A DNA stretch of 64,000 nucleotides from Streptomyces cyaneochromogenes. Its GTDB lineage: Bacteria > Actinomycetota > Actinomycetes > Streptomycetales > Streptomycetaceae. The stretch lies in contig NZ_CP034539.1 in assembly GCF_003963535.1 (NCBI RefSeq), positions 3,162,001 through 3,226,000 on the forward strand. Reading direction: 5' to 3'. Every line of letters begins with the position of its first letter. Within the stretch, counting starts at the first letter, position 1. Below are positions 26,058-34,553 of the stretch, in pieces. Below the pieces are notes generated by a model that was not told where the DNA came from, did not search any database, and saw only the letters and a list, made by a program, of their open reading frames with translations. Position numbers and translations under genes: made by a program.

Positions 26058-27680
26058 ATGGCCGACAACGTCACCTCGCTGTTCCGCAGCACCGCGGCAC
26101 ACAGCCCGTCCATGGCGGCGCTGACGCGGGAGGGCGGCGACGGAGCCGGTCCGGTCGACTTCTGTATCCCCTGCAACCCGTACTTCCCCACGCCCGAGAT
26201 GTTCGACCACATGGCGGCGCGGTTGCGGGACATCATCACGTACTACCCGAGCAGCGCCGACACGATCACGTCCGAGTTGTGCAGCCTGCTCCAGCTTCCG
26301 CCGCAGTGCGTGGCGATGGGCAACGGCTCCACGGAGCTGATCACCTGGATCGACCACCTGATGGTCCGGGAGTCCCTCGCCATCCCCGTCCCCACGTTCG
26401 GCCGCTGGACCGACCAGCCCATGGAGACCGGCAAGCGGGTCGACATGTTCCCGCTCCAGGAGTCCAGCGGCTTCGCCCTGGACCTCGCCCAGTACGCCGA
26501 GTTCATCCGGGCCAGGGGGACCCGGGTGGCGGTCATCTGCAACCCGAACAACCCCGACGGCGGCTTCCTGCACAAGCACGCGCTCGTGCAGTTCATGGAC
26601 GCGATGGCCGACCTGGACCTGGTCATCATCGACGAGTCCTTCCTGGAGTTCGCCGACGCCGAGCAGGAGCCGTCGGTCGTCCAGGAGGCCATGCTGCGGC
26701 CGAACGTCATCGTGCTGCGCAGCCTCGGCAAGAACTTCGGTCTGCACGGCATCCGCTTCGGCTACCTGGTCGCCAACCCGGCGCTCGCGGGCATGGTCCG
26801 CTCGATGCTGCCGAAGTGGAACCTCAACTCCTTCGCCGAGCACGTGGTGTTCATGCTCAAGGAGCACGGCCCCGAGTACGCGCAGAGCCTGCAGATGGTG
26901 CGACGGGACCGCCTCGACATGGCCAGCCAGCTCGCCGCCCTGCCCGGTCTGACGGTGTACCCGTCCCAGGGCAACTTCCTCTTCGTGCGCCTCCCCGTGG
27001 GCGCCGAGGGCACCGTGGTCCGCGACCGGCTGCTCACCGAGCACCGGATCCTGGTCCGCGAGTGCGGCAACAAGATCGGTTCGTCCAGCCGCTTCCTGCG
27101 ACTCGTGGTGCGCCCCCAGGTGGACGTGCGTCGCCTGGTGTCCGGCCTGGAGCAGGTGCTCTACGGGTCCAGGAGGGGAGCCGCCGTACCCGAGCTGGGT
27201 ACAGGGACCAACTACAGCTCGGGTACGGCGGCCGTGGACCGTTTGGTCAGCTCCACCAACGGTGCGGGGATGCAGGGCCTTGCCGCTCAGGCCACGGGTG
27301 TCGGGGCGGGGATGCCCGCGGCGGCTCAGCCGCAACCGGCGGCTGCCGCTGCGGCCATGCCGATGCCGGCTCCGGCGCCTGTCGCTCCGGCACCGATGCC
27401 CGCGCCGGCGCCTGTCGCTCCGGCACCGATGCCGGCGCCGGCTCCGGTTGCGCCGATGCCCGCACCCGCCCCCGCCGCTCCGGCGCCGTTCCCGTCGCCG
27501 GTGGCGCCCGCCGCGGCGGCGATGCCAGGGCCCACCCCGCCGGGCGTGCCGGCCCGGGGCGGGCTCACGGCCGCGCAGGTGCGGGGTACCACGGGGCCGG
27601 GCCTCGCCCCCGCACCGGCCACCGGGTGGCCCAACGCCCAGAGCTGGCCGAGCGCGGCGGGGATGGGGCAGGTCGGCTGA
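26058..27680 (+). CDS. PLP-dependent aminotransferase (HisC/CobD-like) with Met-Pro-Ala repeat tail
   Basis: 540 residues; ATG after GGAGG. Residues 1-370 are a fold-type I aminotransferase: NPNNPDGGFL, IIDESFLEFAD, the PLP lysine K225 in SLGKNFGLHGIRFGY, and a C-terminal RFLRLVVRP arginine region. This looks closest to histidinol-phosphate aminotransferase or threonine-phosphate decarboxylase relatives. Residues ~375-540 are an added low-complexity tail with tandem PMPAPAPVAPA units, unusual for a soluble cytoplasmic enzyme. It meets the GH43 gene tail to tail with no spacer. Its substrate is unknown. Confidence 0.85.
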   Translation: MADNVTSLFRSTAAHSPSMAALTREGGDGAGPVDFCIPCNPYFPTPEMFDHMAARLRDIITYYPSSADTITSELCSLLQLPPQCVAMGNGSTELITWIDHLMVRESLAIPVPTFGRWTDQPMETGKRVDMFPLQESSGFALDLAQYAEFIRARGTRVAVICNPNNPDGGFLHKHALVQFMDAMADLDLVIIDESFLEFADAEQEPSVVQEAMLRPNVIVLRSLGKNFGLHGIRFGYLVANPALAGMVRSMLPKWNLNSFAEHVVFMLKEHGPEYAQSLQMVRRDRLDMASQLAALPGLTVYPSQGNFLFVRLPVGAEGTVVRDRLLTEHRILVRECGNKIGSSSRFLRLVVRPQVDVRRLVSGLEQVLYGSRRGAAVPELGTGTNYSSGTAAVDRLVSSTNGAGMQGLAAQATGVGAGMPAAAQPQPAAAAAAMPMPAPAPVAPAPMPAPAPVAPAPMPAPAPVAPMPAPAPAAPAPFPSPVAPAAAAMPGPTPPGVPARGGLTAAQVRGTTGPGLAPAPATGWPNAQSWPSAAGMGQVG

Positions 27681-29114
27681 CTAAGCGGGGTTCAGCCTCC
27701 ACTGCTGGCAGGTGTTGTTCAGCCACGTCCACTGGCGTACGTCCACTCCGTCCGCCGTCCCGCAGTTCGCCACGTCCGCCACCTTGCCCGTGGCCTGGTT
27801 GACGATCTGGACGTAGCCGCCGCCGGTGGCCACGAACCGGAACCGCTGGCAGGTGTTGTTCAGCCAGGACCACTGGCGCAGGTCGGCGCCGTCGGCGAAG
27901 GAGCAGTTCTCGGTGTCGAGGACCTTGCCGGTGGCGACGTTGACGAGGCGGCTGGTGTCGTCGCCCAGGTCCTCGATCCGCCACTTCTGGTTGTTGCCGC
28001 CGTTGCATGTCCACTGCTGGACGTTGGCGTCGTCGGCGGCAGAACTCCCCGCGACATCAAGGCACTTGCCACTGTTGCGGTTGGTGATGGTGTACGTCGT
28101 CGAGGTGGTCGACGGCTCACCCGACGGGCCGGTCACGCTCGTGCCGAGGCGGACGGGTGCGCCGAAGTTCGGGGTGCCGTCGGAGTTCCAGGTGAACTTC
28201 TGCGCCCTGGCCGTACGCCCGTTGTCGCAGCCGTCGCTCGCGCTGTCGTTGGCGTGGTAGACGATCCAGTTCTCGGTGCCGTCGGGGGAGGTGAAGAAGC
28301 CGTTGTGGCCGGGGCCGTAGACGCCGGCGCCGTCGTTGCGCTGGAAGACGGGCGTGGACTTCTTGGTCCAGGAGGCGGCGGAGAGGGGGTCGGAACCGGT
28401 CAGGGTCAGCTGGCCCAGCTTGTAGTCGGGGGTCCAGCAGCCGCTGCCCGAGTAGATGAGGAAGGTCCTGCCGCCGCGCTGGAGGATCTCCGGGCCCTCG
28501 TTGACCGTGCCGTTGCGCTCCCAGTCGTACGTCGGAGTGGAGACGGTGGAGAAGCCGGTGGCCAGGGTGTACGGGTTGGACATGCGGGCCGCGACGAGGT
28601 TCTGCGTGCCGCCGCCGCTCGCGCTGCCGAACAGGTAGAGCCGGCCGTTGATGGTGGCGACCGTCGGGTCCAGCATCCAGCCGGAGTTGAGCTGGTTCCG
28701 GTAGGTGTACGGCCCCATGGGGTCGGAGCCGGCGCTCTCCAGGACGTGGGTGCGCTGGGTCGGGTTGTAGTCGGAGATGTTCTGCCCGGCGACGTAGTAG
28801 AGGTACCAGCGGCCGTTGATGAAGTGGATCTCGGGCGCCCATATGTTGCAGCAGCGGTTCGCCGCGTCGCCCTTCCACACCTCCACGCTGGGCGCGGTGG
28901 CGAGCCCGGCGAGGGTCGGCGACTTCCGGATGGTGATGACGTCGGTCCAACTCGTCGCCACCAGGTAGTAGTTGCCGTTGTGGTACGAGATCCAGGGGTC
29001 GGCGCCCTTCTGCGCCTTGACCGGGTTGGCGAACGAGGCCGCGCTCGCGGACGGCTGCCCGAGGGACAGGGCCAGCAGCAGCACTGCCAGCAGGGTCAGT
29101 AGGCGACGGGCCAT
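27681..29114 (-). CDS. secreted GH43 arabinofuranosidase with ricin-type lectin domain
   Basis: 477 residues; ATG at 29114. Signal peptide MARRLLTLLAVLLLALSLG...ASAA. The GH43 five-bladed propeller runs to about residue 330: catalytic-base region KGADPWISYHNGNYY, WAPEIHFINGRWYLYYVAG, LDPTVATINGRLYLFGSA and the acid region VNEGPEILQRGG. It resembles exo-1,5-alpha-L-arabinofuranosidases. The C-terminal ~135 residues are a ricin-B (CBM13-like) domain with three QxW repeats (VQQWTC, LRQWSW, VRQWTW). It should release arabinose outside the cell. Its start lies within the 3' end of the broken arabinanase gene upstream (19-bp overlap). Confidence 0.9.
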   Translation of the reverse strand: MARRLLTLLAVLLLALSLGQPSASAASFANPVKAQKGADPWISYHNGNYYLVATSWTDVITIRKSPTLAGLATAPSVEVWKGDAANRCCNIWAPEIHFINGRWYLYYVAGQNISDYNPTQRTHVLESAGSDPMGPYTYRNQLNSGWMLDPTVATINGRLYLFGSASGGGTQNLVAARMSNPYTLATGFSTVSTPTYDWERNGTVNEGPEILQRGGRTFLIYSGSGCWTPDYKLGQLTLTGSDPLSAASWTKKSTPVFQRNDGAGVYGPGHNGFFTSPDGTENWIVYHANDSASDGCDNGRTARAQKFTWNSDGTPNFGAPVRLGTSVTGPSGEPSTTSTTYTITNRNSGKCLDVAGSSAADDANVQQWTCNGGNNQKWRIEDLGDDTSRLVNVATGKVLDTENCSFADGADLRQWSWLNNTCQRFRFVATGGGYVQIVNQATGKVADVANCGTADGVDVRQWTWLNNTCQQWRLNPA

Positions 29115-29786
29115 CCGGAGCTCCAGTTCAGCAGGTTGATGCCCAGCTTGGGCGTGCCGTTGTCGTTGCCGTCGTAGTAGTGGTAGACGATCAGGTCCCC
29201 GTCGACGTCGTTCGTGATCGACTGGCCGCCGGGGCCGATGACGCTGCCGTGCGACTCCAGGACGGGCGTCCCGCCGTTGTTCATCATCGAGACGCCGTTC
29301 CTGTCGGTGTACGGGCCGGTGACGCCGGTGGCGCGGCCGACCTTCACCTTGTAGGTGCTGCTGGTGTCGGCGCAGCAGGTGTCGTAGGAGGCGCAGAGGT
29401 AGTAGTAGCTGCCCCGCTTGACGATGTACGGCGCCTCGACGGCCTTCGTCCCGGTCGGGCGGGAGGCGGCGAGGGTACTTGCCGCCGTGGTACGAGATGT
29501 CCGGCGCCCAGGCCTCCGGCACGGAGGAGTACGTCGACCACCAGCTCGGGCGGCTGCCGAAGGCGTCGGCGCCCGCGCTGAAGGCGGTGCGGTCGGACGA
29601 CGCCTTGCCGGCGATGCCGCCGCCGGTGGCGTACAGCAGGTACTGGCCCGACGAGGTGCGGATCGTCGTCGGGTCGTGCGTGACGACGGAGCCGGTGACC
29701 CGGCCGGGGGTGGGGTAGGCCGACGCCGAGGACGGGAGAAGGGCGGCGGCGGGGAGGGCGAGGAGGGTCGTGCGCTTGCGGCTCAT
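29096..29786 (-). pseudogene. GH43 endo-arabinanase, internal deletion plus frameshift
   Basis: ATG at 29786 with GGGAG gives a signal peptide and HDPTTIRTSSGQYLLYATGG...PDISYHGGKY, typical of endo-1,5-arabinanases. At about 29474-29478 the sequence jumps to RPTGTKAVEAPYIVKRGSYY in another frame and continues to the normal end GINLLNWSSGWPVAY, stop at 29096. Compared with usual family length about 90-110 residues of the middle, including one catalytic acid, are missing. The enzyme is dead, but promoter and signal peptide are intact, so the downstream GH43 may still be expressed from here. Confidence 0.85.
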
Positions 29787-29833
29787 GCGGACACTCCCGT
29801 TCTGTGTTCGTCTTCTGTCCCTGCGGCCCGTTT

Positions 29834-29849
29834 GTTCTGCATCTCGAAC
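29834..29849. promoter_or_regulatory. GTTCGARATATCGAAC-type site 5 (GH43 locus)
   Basis: GTTCTGCATCTCGAAC, 22 bp downstream of the -10; 13 of 16 positions fit the consensus when read on the minus strand. Confidence 0.5.
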
Positions 29850-29871
29850 GGCGATCGTCACTTCGGACGGG

Positions 29872-29900
29872 AACGTAGAATCGAATCACTTGCGCGTCAA
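29872..29900 (-). promoter_or_regulatory. promoter of the GH43 locus
   Basis: Reading the minus strand: TTGACG (29895-29900), 17-bp spacer, TACGTT (29872-29877). The region resembles the promoter at 48165-48193 (shared ACTTCG-ACGGGA-CGTAGA stretch). Confidence 0.6.
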
Positions 29901-30040
29901 TGACCCGAGCGACAACAGCTGGAGTGCGGCCGCTGTGCGTCACTCATGTCACAGAACAAGCCCAGTGCGCCTGAACGCGCTTGCCGGTGCGGGCCGTTCG
30001 AAGTTACGTTCCCTCAAATAACGTTCGAACGGGGGTTCTT

Positions 30041-31720
30041 GTGGGTGTCACTCTTCCGAGTTACCTGGACGAGGCACTTGATCTGATAGGCGTCAACTGG
30101 CCGAACGTCGACGAGGACGACTACCGCGACATGGCCCAGGCGATGCGGGAGTTCGCGGACGACATCGACGACGGCGCCGCCGACGCCCACGCGGCGATCG
30201 CCGACCTGATCGGGACCAATGAGGGCCTTGCGGTGCAGGCGCTCGAGAAGCACTGGGGCAAGGTCAAGGACACCCACCTCGCCAACCTCGCCGAGGCCGG
30301 CCGTCTGGCGGCGACCGCGCTGGACGGGGTGGCCGTACTGATCGAGGGCGCCAAGCTCGCCGCCATCGCACAACTCGGCATCCTCGCGGCCGAGATCGCG
30401 GCGGCGATCGCCGCGGCACCGGTCACCCTGGGCCTGTCGACGCTGGGCGGTCTGGCCGGAACCCAGGTCACCCGCATCGCGGTCAAACGCATCTTCCAGG
30501 AGGTCTGCGAGGAGGTCGCCTCGCGGGTGATCGAGGTCGCGATGGGCCCGGTCTACGAGGCCCTCGGCTCCATGGCGGGCGACCTGGTCGTGCAGTTGGG
30601 CGGCAACGCACTCGGCGTACAGAACGGCGTCGACCTCAGCCAGACCGCCAAGGCGGGCAAGGAGGGCCTGGACGCGGGCATCGACAGCGCCAAGTCGGGC
30701 GGGGCGATGCAGCTGGCCAGCGCGAACGGCCCCAGCGGCATGGGCGATCTGGGCGGCGGCAGCGGCCAGTTCAGCATGGACCTGACCTCCTACGACCGCG
30801 CCGGCAACCAACTCAAGGGCGCCGGCGGCAAGATCCGCGACGGCGCGGGCGGCAAGCTCTCCCGCGCCAAGTCCACGCACGGCCGCACCAAGGGCAAGGA
30901 CCCGATCGCCGACGCCGCCAACGCCATGCTGGACCAGGTCATCGACGGCATCGAGAAGGGCGTCAAGCGGTCCGCCGCGCACCTGGACGAGAACATGACC
31001 GGCGGCCTGAACAAGATGGCCAAGCGGCACCGGGACAATGACGACGGCATCGCTACGGAGCTCCAGAGCATCAGCAAGACGTCGCACGGGAACACCCCTG
31101 TATTCCACGTCGACGACGACGGACGGGTTACGCGCCTCACGGCTGCCGGACACCAGGATCTGACCGATGAGGACCGGGCACGGCTCGCCCCGCTTCGACT
31201 CAACAGCGACAACGAGGTTCAAGAGAGGCGCGGGGCCAATTACCGGTTGCCCAATCCGAAAGACCGGGAGCGGCGGTCCTCCCAGCAGGTCCCGTTCGGG
31301 AGCACCGACCTGTCACTGGCCACCCAAATGGCTCGGCACGCCAACAAGGACTACGGTCGGCCAGGGAAAAACGACACATACACGAGCCGGAACTACGCTG
31401 CCGCACGTTACGGCAGCACGAATGACGAGGACGGATTCATACTCGTCGGCCGCAGCAAGTACACAAGCAATCTGCATTCGGAACGAATGGTCGGCATACC
31501 GTTCTTGGATGCTGGAAATTCAGAAAGAGTTACCGAACTCTACACTGAACGTGAGCCATGCACAAAGGGGCGTGGAGCGCAGGACTGCAGCGCCTGGATA
31601 GGGAAACACCTTCCAGCGGATGTACAAGTATCGCACTCCGTCGAGTATGGAGGCACGGATCAGTCGAAGAAACAAGGTAACGACGCAATGAAACAGTATC
31701 TCCTCGGAATCAAACGATAA
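30041..31720 (+). CDS. polymorphic toxin with C-terminal deaminase domain
   Basis: 559 residues; GTG at 30041 after GGGGG. The N-terminal ~190 residues are helical and WXG100-like (HWGKVKDTHLANLAEAGRL) with an Ala-rich hydrophobic hairpin, then a Gly/Asp-rich linker. The last ~110 residues carry a nucleic-acid/nucleotide deaminase signature: H479-S-E481 (NLHSERMVGIPFL) and P506-C507 with C516 (REPCTKGRGAQDC). The zinc ligands and catalytic Glu are all present. No signal peptide, so secretion is probably by a type VII-like system. From ~31370 codon use shifts (ATA, AGA, TTG, AAT), marking a swapped toxin tip. Immunity genes follow. Confidence 0.85.
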   Translation: MGVTLPSYLDEALDLIGVNWPNVDEDDYRDMAQAMREFADDIDDGAADAHAAIADLIGTNEGLAVQALEKHWGKVKDTHLANLAEAGRLAATALDGVAVLIEGAKLAAIAQLGILAAEIAAAIAAAPVTLGLSTLGGLAGTQVTRIAVKRIFQEVCEEVASRVIEVAMGPVYEALGSMAGDLVVQLGGNALGVQNGVDLSQTAKAGKEGLDAGIDSAKSGGAMQLASANGPSGMGDLGGGSGQFSMDLTSYDRAGNQLKGAGGKIRDGAGGKLSRAKSTHGRTKGKDPIADAANAMLDQVIDGIEKGVKRSAAHLDENMTGGLNKMAKRHRDNDDGIATELQSISKTSHGNTPVFHVDDDGRVTRLTAAGHQDLTDEDRARLAPLRLNSDNEVQERRGANYRLPNPKDRERRSSQQVPFGSTDLSLATQMARHANKDYGRPGKNDTYTSRNYAAARYGSTNDEDGFILVGRSKYTSNLHSERMVGIPFLDAGNSERVTELYTEREPCTKGRGAQDCSAWIGKHLPADVQVSHSVEYGGTDQSKKQGNDAMKQYLLGIKR

Positions 31721-31808
31721 GCGGGGGAGGTTGACTGATAAGTAGCGAACCAGATAAGATACCGGCTACCACGGCAGGGTAATTCAGGCGACAGTTACTG
31801 GACAGGGA

Positions 31809-32435
31809 ATGCCTCAGCTCGTCAACCGCGCAATGATGGAATCAGTCTTCCCCCCGGACCGACTCACGAGAGTGAGGGAGGAGAGGCTTCCCTCGAATCT
31901 CCAGGTGTCCGCAAAGTCGTTTCTGACCGGGATCGGACTCCCCAGGGTCCGAAGTGCCTGGTTCCTGATTGATGTCGGGTTCATCGAAAGCGAGACACCT
32001 GGCGGTTTGCGCTTGGGTCGCGACATCGACCTGACCCCTTTTGAGGATCTTCCAGAGGGTGCGGAAAACTTGATTATCCTCGGAGAGATCCTGTCCGACG
32101 CCGTCACCCTAGACCCCGTTTCCGGAAAGCTCTACTGCCTGCCGGACGGTCACCCACAAGTCCGCGTGCTGAACCAGAGCCTCGACACTCTGGCTTACTT
32201 CCTGTACCTCTTGGAAGTGGAGCGCCCCAACTATGACTACGACATCTCGGGCGACGTTTCCAACTCCGACGGTACGGCGGTACGCCTCCGACAGTTGATG
32301 ATCCAAGCCGATCCCGCTCCCTTCGAAGGTGCGGAGCCCGCCTGGTCGGACACGTTCGACTGGTGGGCCGACGATGCGCCACCCATGCCGACCTGGGAGC
32401 GCGTCCTTTACGAAGTCCACGAGTCGATCGGTTGA
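31809..32435 (+). CDS. SUKH-4-like immunity protein 1
   Basis: 208 residues, start MPQLVNRAMMESVFPP with GGGA before it. SUKH-type features: a central GAENLIILGEILSDAVTLD strand-helix block, GKLYCLPDG, NQSLDTLAYFLYLLEVERP and a Trp-rich acidic end (EPAWSDTFDWWADDAPP). Such cytoplasmic proteins bind and neutralise a cognate toxin, here presumably the deaminase. Very similar at both ends to immunity protein 3 (33055-33684), including the untranslated leader, so the two arose by duplication. Confidence 0.85.
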   Translation: MPQLVNRAMMESVFPPDRLTRVREERLPSNLQVSAKSFLTGIGLPRVRSAWFLIDVGFIESETPGGLRLGRDIDLTPFEDLPEGAENLIILGEILSDAVTLDPVSGKLYCLPDGHPQVRVLNQSLDTLAYFLYLLEVERPNYDYDISGDVSNSDGTAVRLRQLMIQADPAPFEGAEPAWSDTFDWWADDAPPMPTWERVLYEVHESIG

Positions 32436-32442
32436 CGTTGTA

Positions 32443-33027
32443 ATGGCTGGGCAGTTGACACCGTCCATCGCCCGAGAAACCCTGGAGACCGAGTTCAGCC
32501 CGGATGAACTCATCACGTTTCCCGAAGCAGTGGTGGCGAACATCCAGCACGGACCGAGCTCTCACTTCCTGCGCCACATCGGCATTCCGTCTCGCCCCAA
32601 CCCCTGGTTCGACCTGCTGGACGGGACGCCGGAGCAGGTGAGAACAGCCGGCAGCTGCTACGACGACCTCCGCGACCGATGGACGAACCTGCCCGAGGGG
32701 GCCGAAGGTTGGCTCCTCCTCGGGATGATCCCCTACGACGACATCGCCCTGGACGGGGTCACTGGTGTCGTTCACTGCCTTCCGGGTGACGAGTTCGAGA
32801 TCTATCCGTTGAACAAGGATCTCAATTCCTTCGCCCACTTTCTCTACCTGCTGGAGAAAGAACGCCCGAACTACGACTTCGAGTCGGAGCAGGAAATCCT
32901 CGACCCCGAGGGAGCAGCCCGGCGACTGACCGAGAAAATGAGCGAGATCGACCCGGAAGCTCTGGAAGTGAGCCATTCACGGTGGCACAACATTCTTGAG
33001 TATGTCGCCTACCCCGAGATGCGATAA
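32443..33027 (+). CDS. SUKH-4-like immunity protein 2
   Basis: 194 residues, starting 7 bp after the previous stop and probably coupled to it, since no good Shine-Dalgarno is visible. Same layout as its neighbours (GAEGWLLLGMIPYDDIALD, GVVHCLPGDEF, NKDLNSFAHFLYLLEKERPNYDFE) but much more diverged and with a shorter C-terminus (HNILEYVAYPEMR). Likely specific for a different toxin variant than copies 1 and 3. Confidence 0.85.
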   Translation: MAGQLTPSIARETLETEFSPDELITFPEAVVANIQHGPSSHFLRHIGIPSRPNPWFDLLDGTPEQVRTAGSCYDDLRDRWTNLPEGAEGWLLLGMIPYDDIALDGVTGVVHCLPGDEFEIYPLNKDLNSFAHFLYLLEKERPNYDFESEQEILDPEGAARRLTEKMSEIDPEALEVSHSRWHNILEYVAYPEMR

Positions 33028-33054
33028 TCCGCACCACAAGTCAATGGACTGGGA

Positions 33055-33684
33055 ATGCCTCAGCTTGTCGATCGCGCGATGATGGAGTCGGTCTTTCCGC
33101 CCAGGAAGGTCGTCAGAGTGAAGGAGGACAGGCTCCCTGCCTGCCTCCACGAGTCGGCCCGCGCGATCTTGACCGACGTCGGTCTGCCGGACGACCGGGC
33201 TTCGTTTTTTGTGATCGACGGAGCGCTCTTCGAGGGAGAGACCCCCAACAGGTTTCGCCGATGTGCGGAACTCCGCTACTTCTCCGACTACAAGAACATG
33301 CCTGAAGGCTGGGAGAACTGGCTCGTCATCGGGGCGATCTTCTTCGACTGTGTGGTCCTGGACCCTGTGTCCGGGATGGTGTACTGCCTGCCCGACGGCG
33401 AGTACGGGGCAGAGCCGCTGAACCAGAGCCTCGATTCCTTCGTCTATTTCACCTGTCTGCTCGAAGTCGAGCGCCCCAACTACGACTTCACCCTGTCGGA
33501 CGAGATCCCCGACTCGGAGGGCGTGGCGATGTCCCTGCGGGAGAGGATGATCCGGGTCGACCCGCTGCCCTTCGAGGGGGTCGAGCCCGCCTGGTCGGAG
33601 GAGTTCGACTGGGAGGCCGAGGACGCTCCTCGTATGCGGGCGTGGGATGTTGTTCTCTCGAACGTGTACGAGTCCATTGGTTAG
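33055..33684 (+). CDS. SUKH-4-like immunity protein 3
   Basis: 209 residues. Starts MPQLVDRAMMESVFPP and ends VYESIG like copy 1; the middle differs (FFVIDGALFEGETPNRFRR, WENWLVIGAIFFDCVVLD). Leader GGGAATG is shared with copy 1. Third of the array; the SUKH/deaminase fusion follows after 12 bp. Confidence 0.85.
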   Translation: MPQLVDRAMMESVFPPRKVVRVKEDRLPACLHESARAILTDVGLPDDRASFFVIDGALFEGETPNRFRRCAELRYFSDYKNMPEGWENWLVIGAIFFDCVVLDPVSGMVYCLPDGEYGAEPLNQSLDSFVYFTCLLEVERPNYDFTLSDEIPDSEGVAMSLRERMIRVDPLPFEGVEPAWSEEFDWEAEDAPRMRAWDVVLSNVYESIG

Positions 33685-33696
33685 GCGGAGTCATCC

Positions 33697-34542
33697 ATGA
33701 CGGTTCCCGAAGTCGGTTTCCGGCGTTTTCGGCAGGAGGCTGCCAGTGACGGGCCCAGCACTCCCCCGCCTCCCAGCGCGCGGCGGCTGGCGGAGGTCGC
33801 CGTGCCCGTCCAGGTGGGGCCCTACTTCGTCACCGCCGAGACCGACCCCGTAACGCTGCAGGAGTTCGCGCAGTCCTTCGGACGGCAGGTCGTGCAGGAG
33901 GAGTGCCGGCAGTGGGCGCGCCTCGGATCCGACCGTGGCTTCGAGATCTGCGCCGATCACGACGGGGTCGTGCGCGCCGTACTCCTCGACTGGAACGAGG
34001 AGTTGAGGTTCGTGAACTCGACTCCGGAGGCGTTCGCCCAGTCGCTCGCCGCGCTGGACCGGGCCCTCGCCGTGATCCTGGGTAGCGATCAGCCGCAGGA
34101 GGCCTCCGCCGCGTACGCGCAACTCGGCGAGCGGCTGCGGACGATCGACCCGCCGGCGTTCGAGGGGCGCGAGAACTGGTGGCCGCTCGTTCTCGACGAC
34201 ATCAGGGACACCGCGAGCGCGGAGTGGTTCACCGCGTTCGAGATCGTCGACGAGCGGGGCGAGAAGCAGATCCTCACGCAGGCCGGCGGGATCGGGATCC
34301 ATCCGGAGGAACGGCTGTGGGGCCGGCTCCAGGCCGCGGGCGTCGCGCCCGAGCAGGTGCTGCGGATCCACACCGAGTTGGAGGCCTGCTTCACGCCGGG
34401 GCACTACTGCTCGCTGTGGCTCGGGCAGGTCTTCCCCGACGCGCAGCTCACGCACAACTTCCCCTACGGCGAGACGGCCGAGTCCCGCGCCGAGGGCATG
34501 CGGCTGCTGCGCGAGGCGGCTGAGCAGGCACCGCCGCAGTAG
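33697..34542 (+). CDS. SUKH-4-like protein fused to a deaminase-fold domain
   Basis: 281 residues. Residues ~30-150 look SUKH-4-like (VPVQVGPYFVTAETDPVTLQ, GFEICADHDGVVRAVLLD, NSTPEAFAQSLAALDRALAV). Residues ~165-281 are a YwqJ-like deaminase domain with H225-T-E227 (RIHTELEAC), C231 and C238 (ACFTPGHYC). The usual Pro before the first Cys is Ala. It could be a second toxin tip, an active deaminase guarded by its own SUKH part, or a catalytic decoy. It is in the same strand and operon run as the immunity genes and followed closely by the P-loop/WD40 gene. Confidence 0.8.
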   Translation: MTVPEVGFRRFRQEAASDGPSTPPPPSARRLAEVAVPVQVGPYFVTAETDPVTLQEFAQSFGRQVVQEECRQWARLGSDRGFEICADHDGVVRAVLLDWNEELRFVNSTPEAFAQSLAALDRALAVILGSDQPQEASAAYAQLGERLRTIDPPAFEGRENWWPLVLDDIRDTASAEWFTAFEIVDERGEKQILTQAGGIGIHPEERLWGRLQAAGVAPEQVLRIHTELEACFTPGHYCSLWLGQVFPDAQLTHNFPYGETAESRAEGMRLLREAAEQAPPQ

Positions 34543-34553
34543 GGCCGCGGGAT

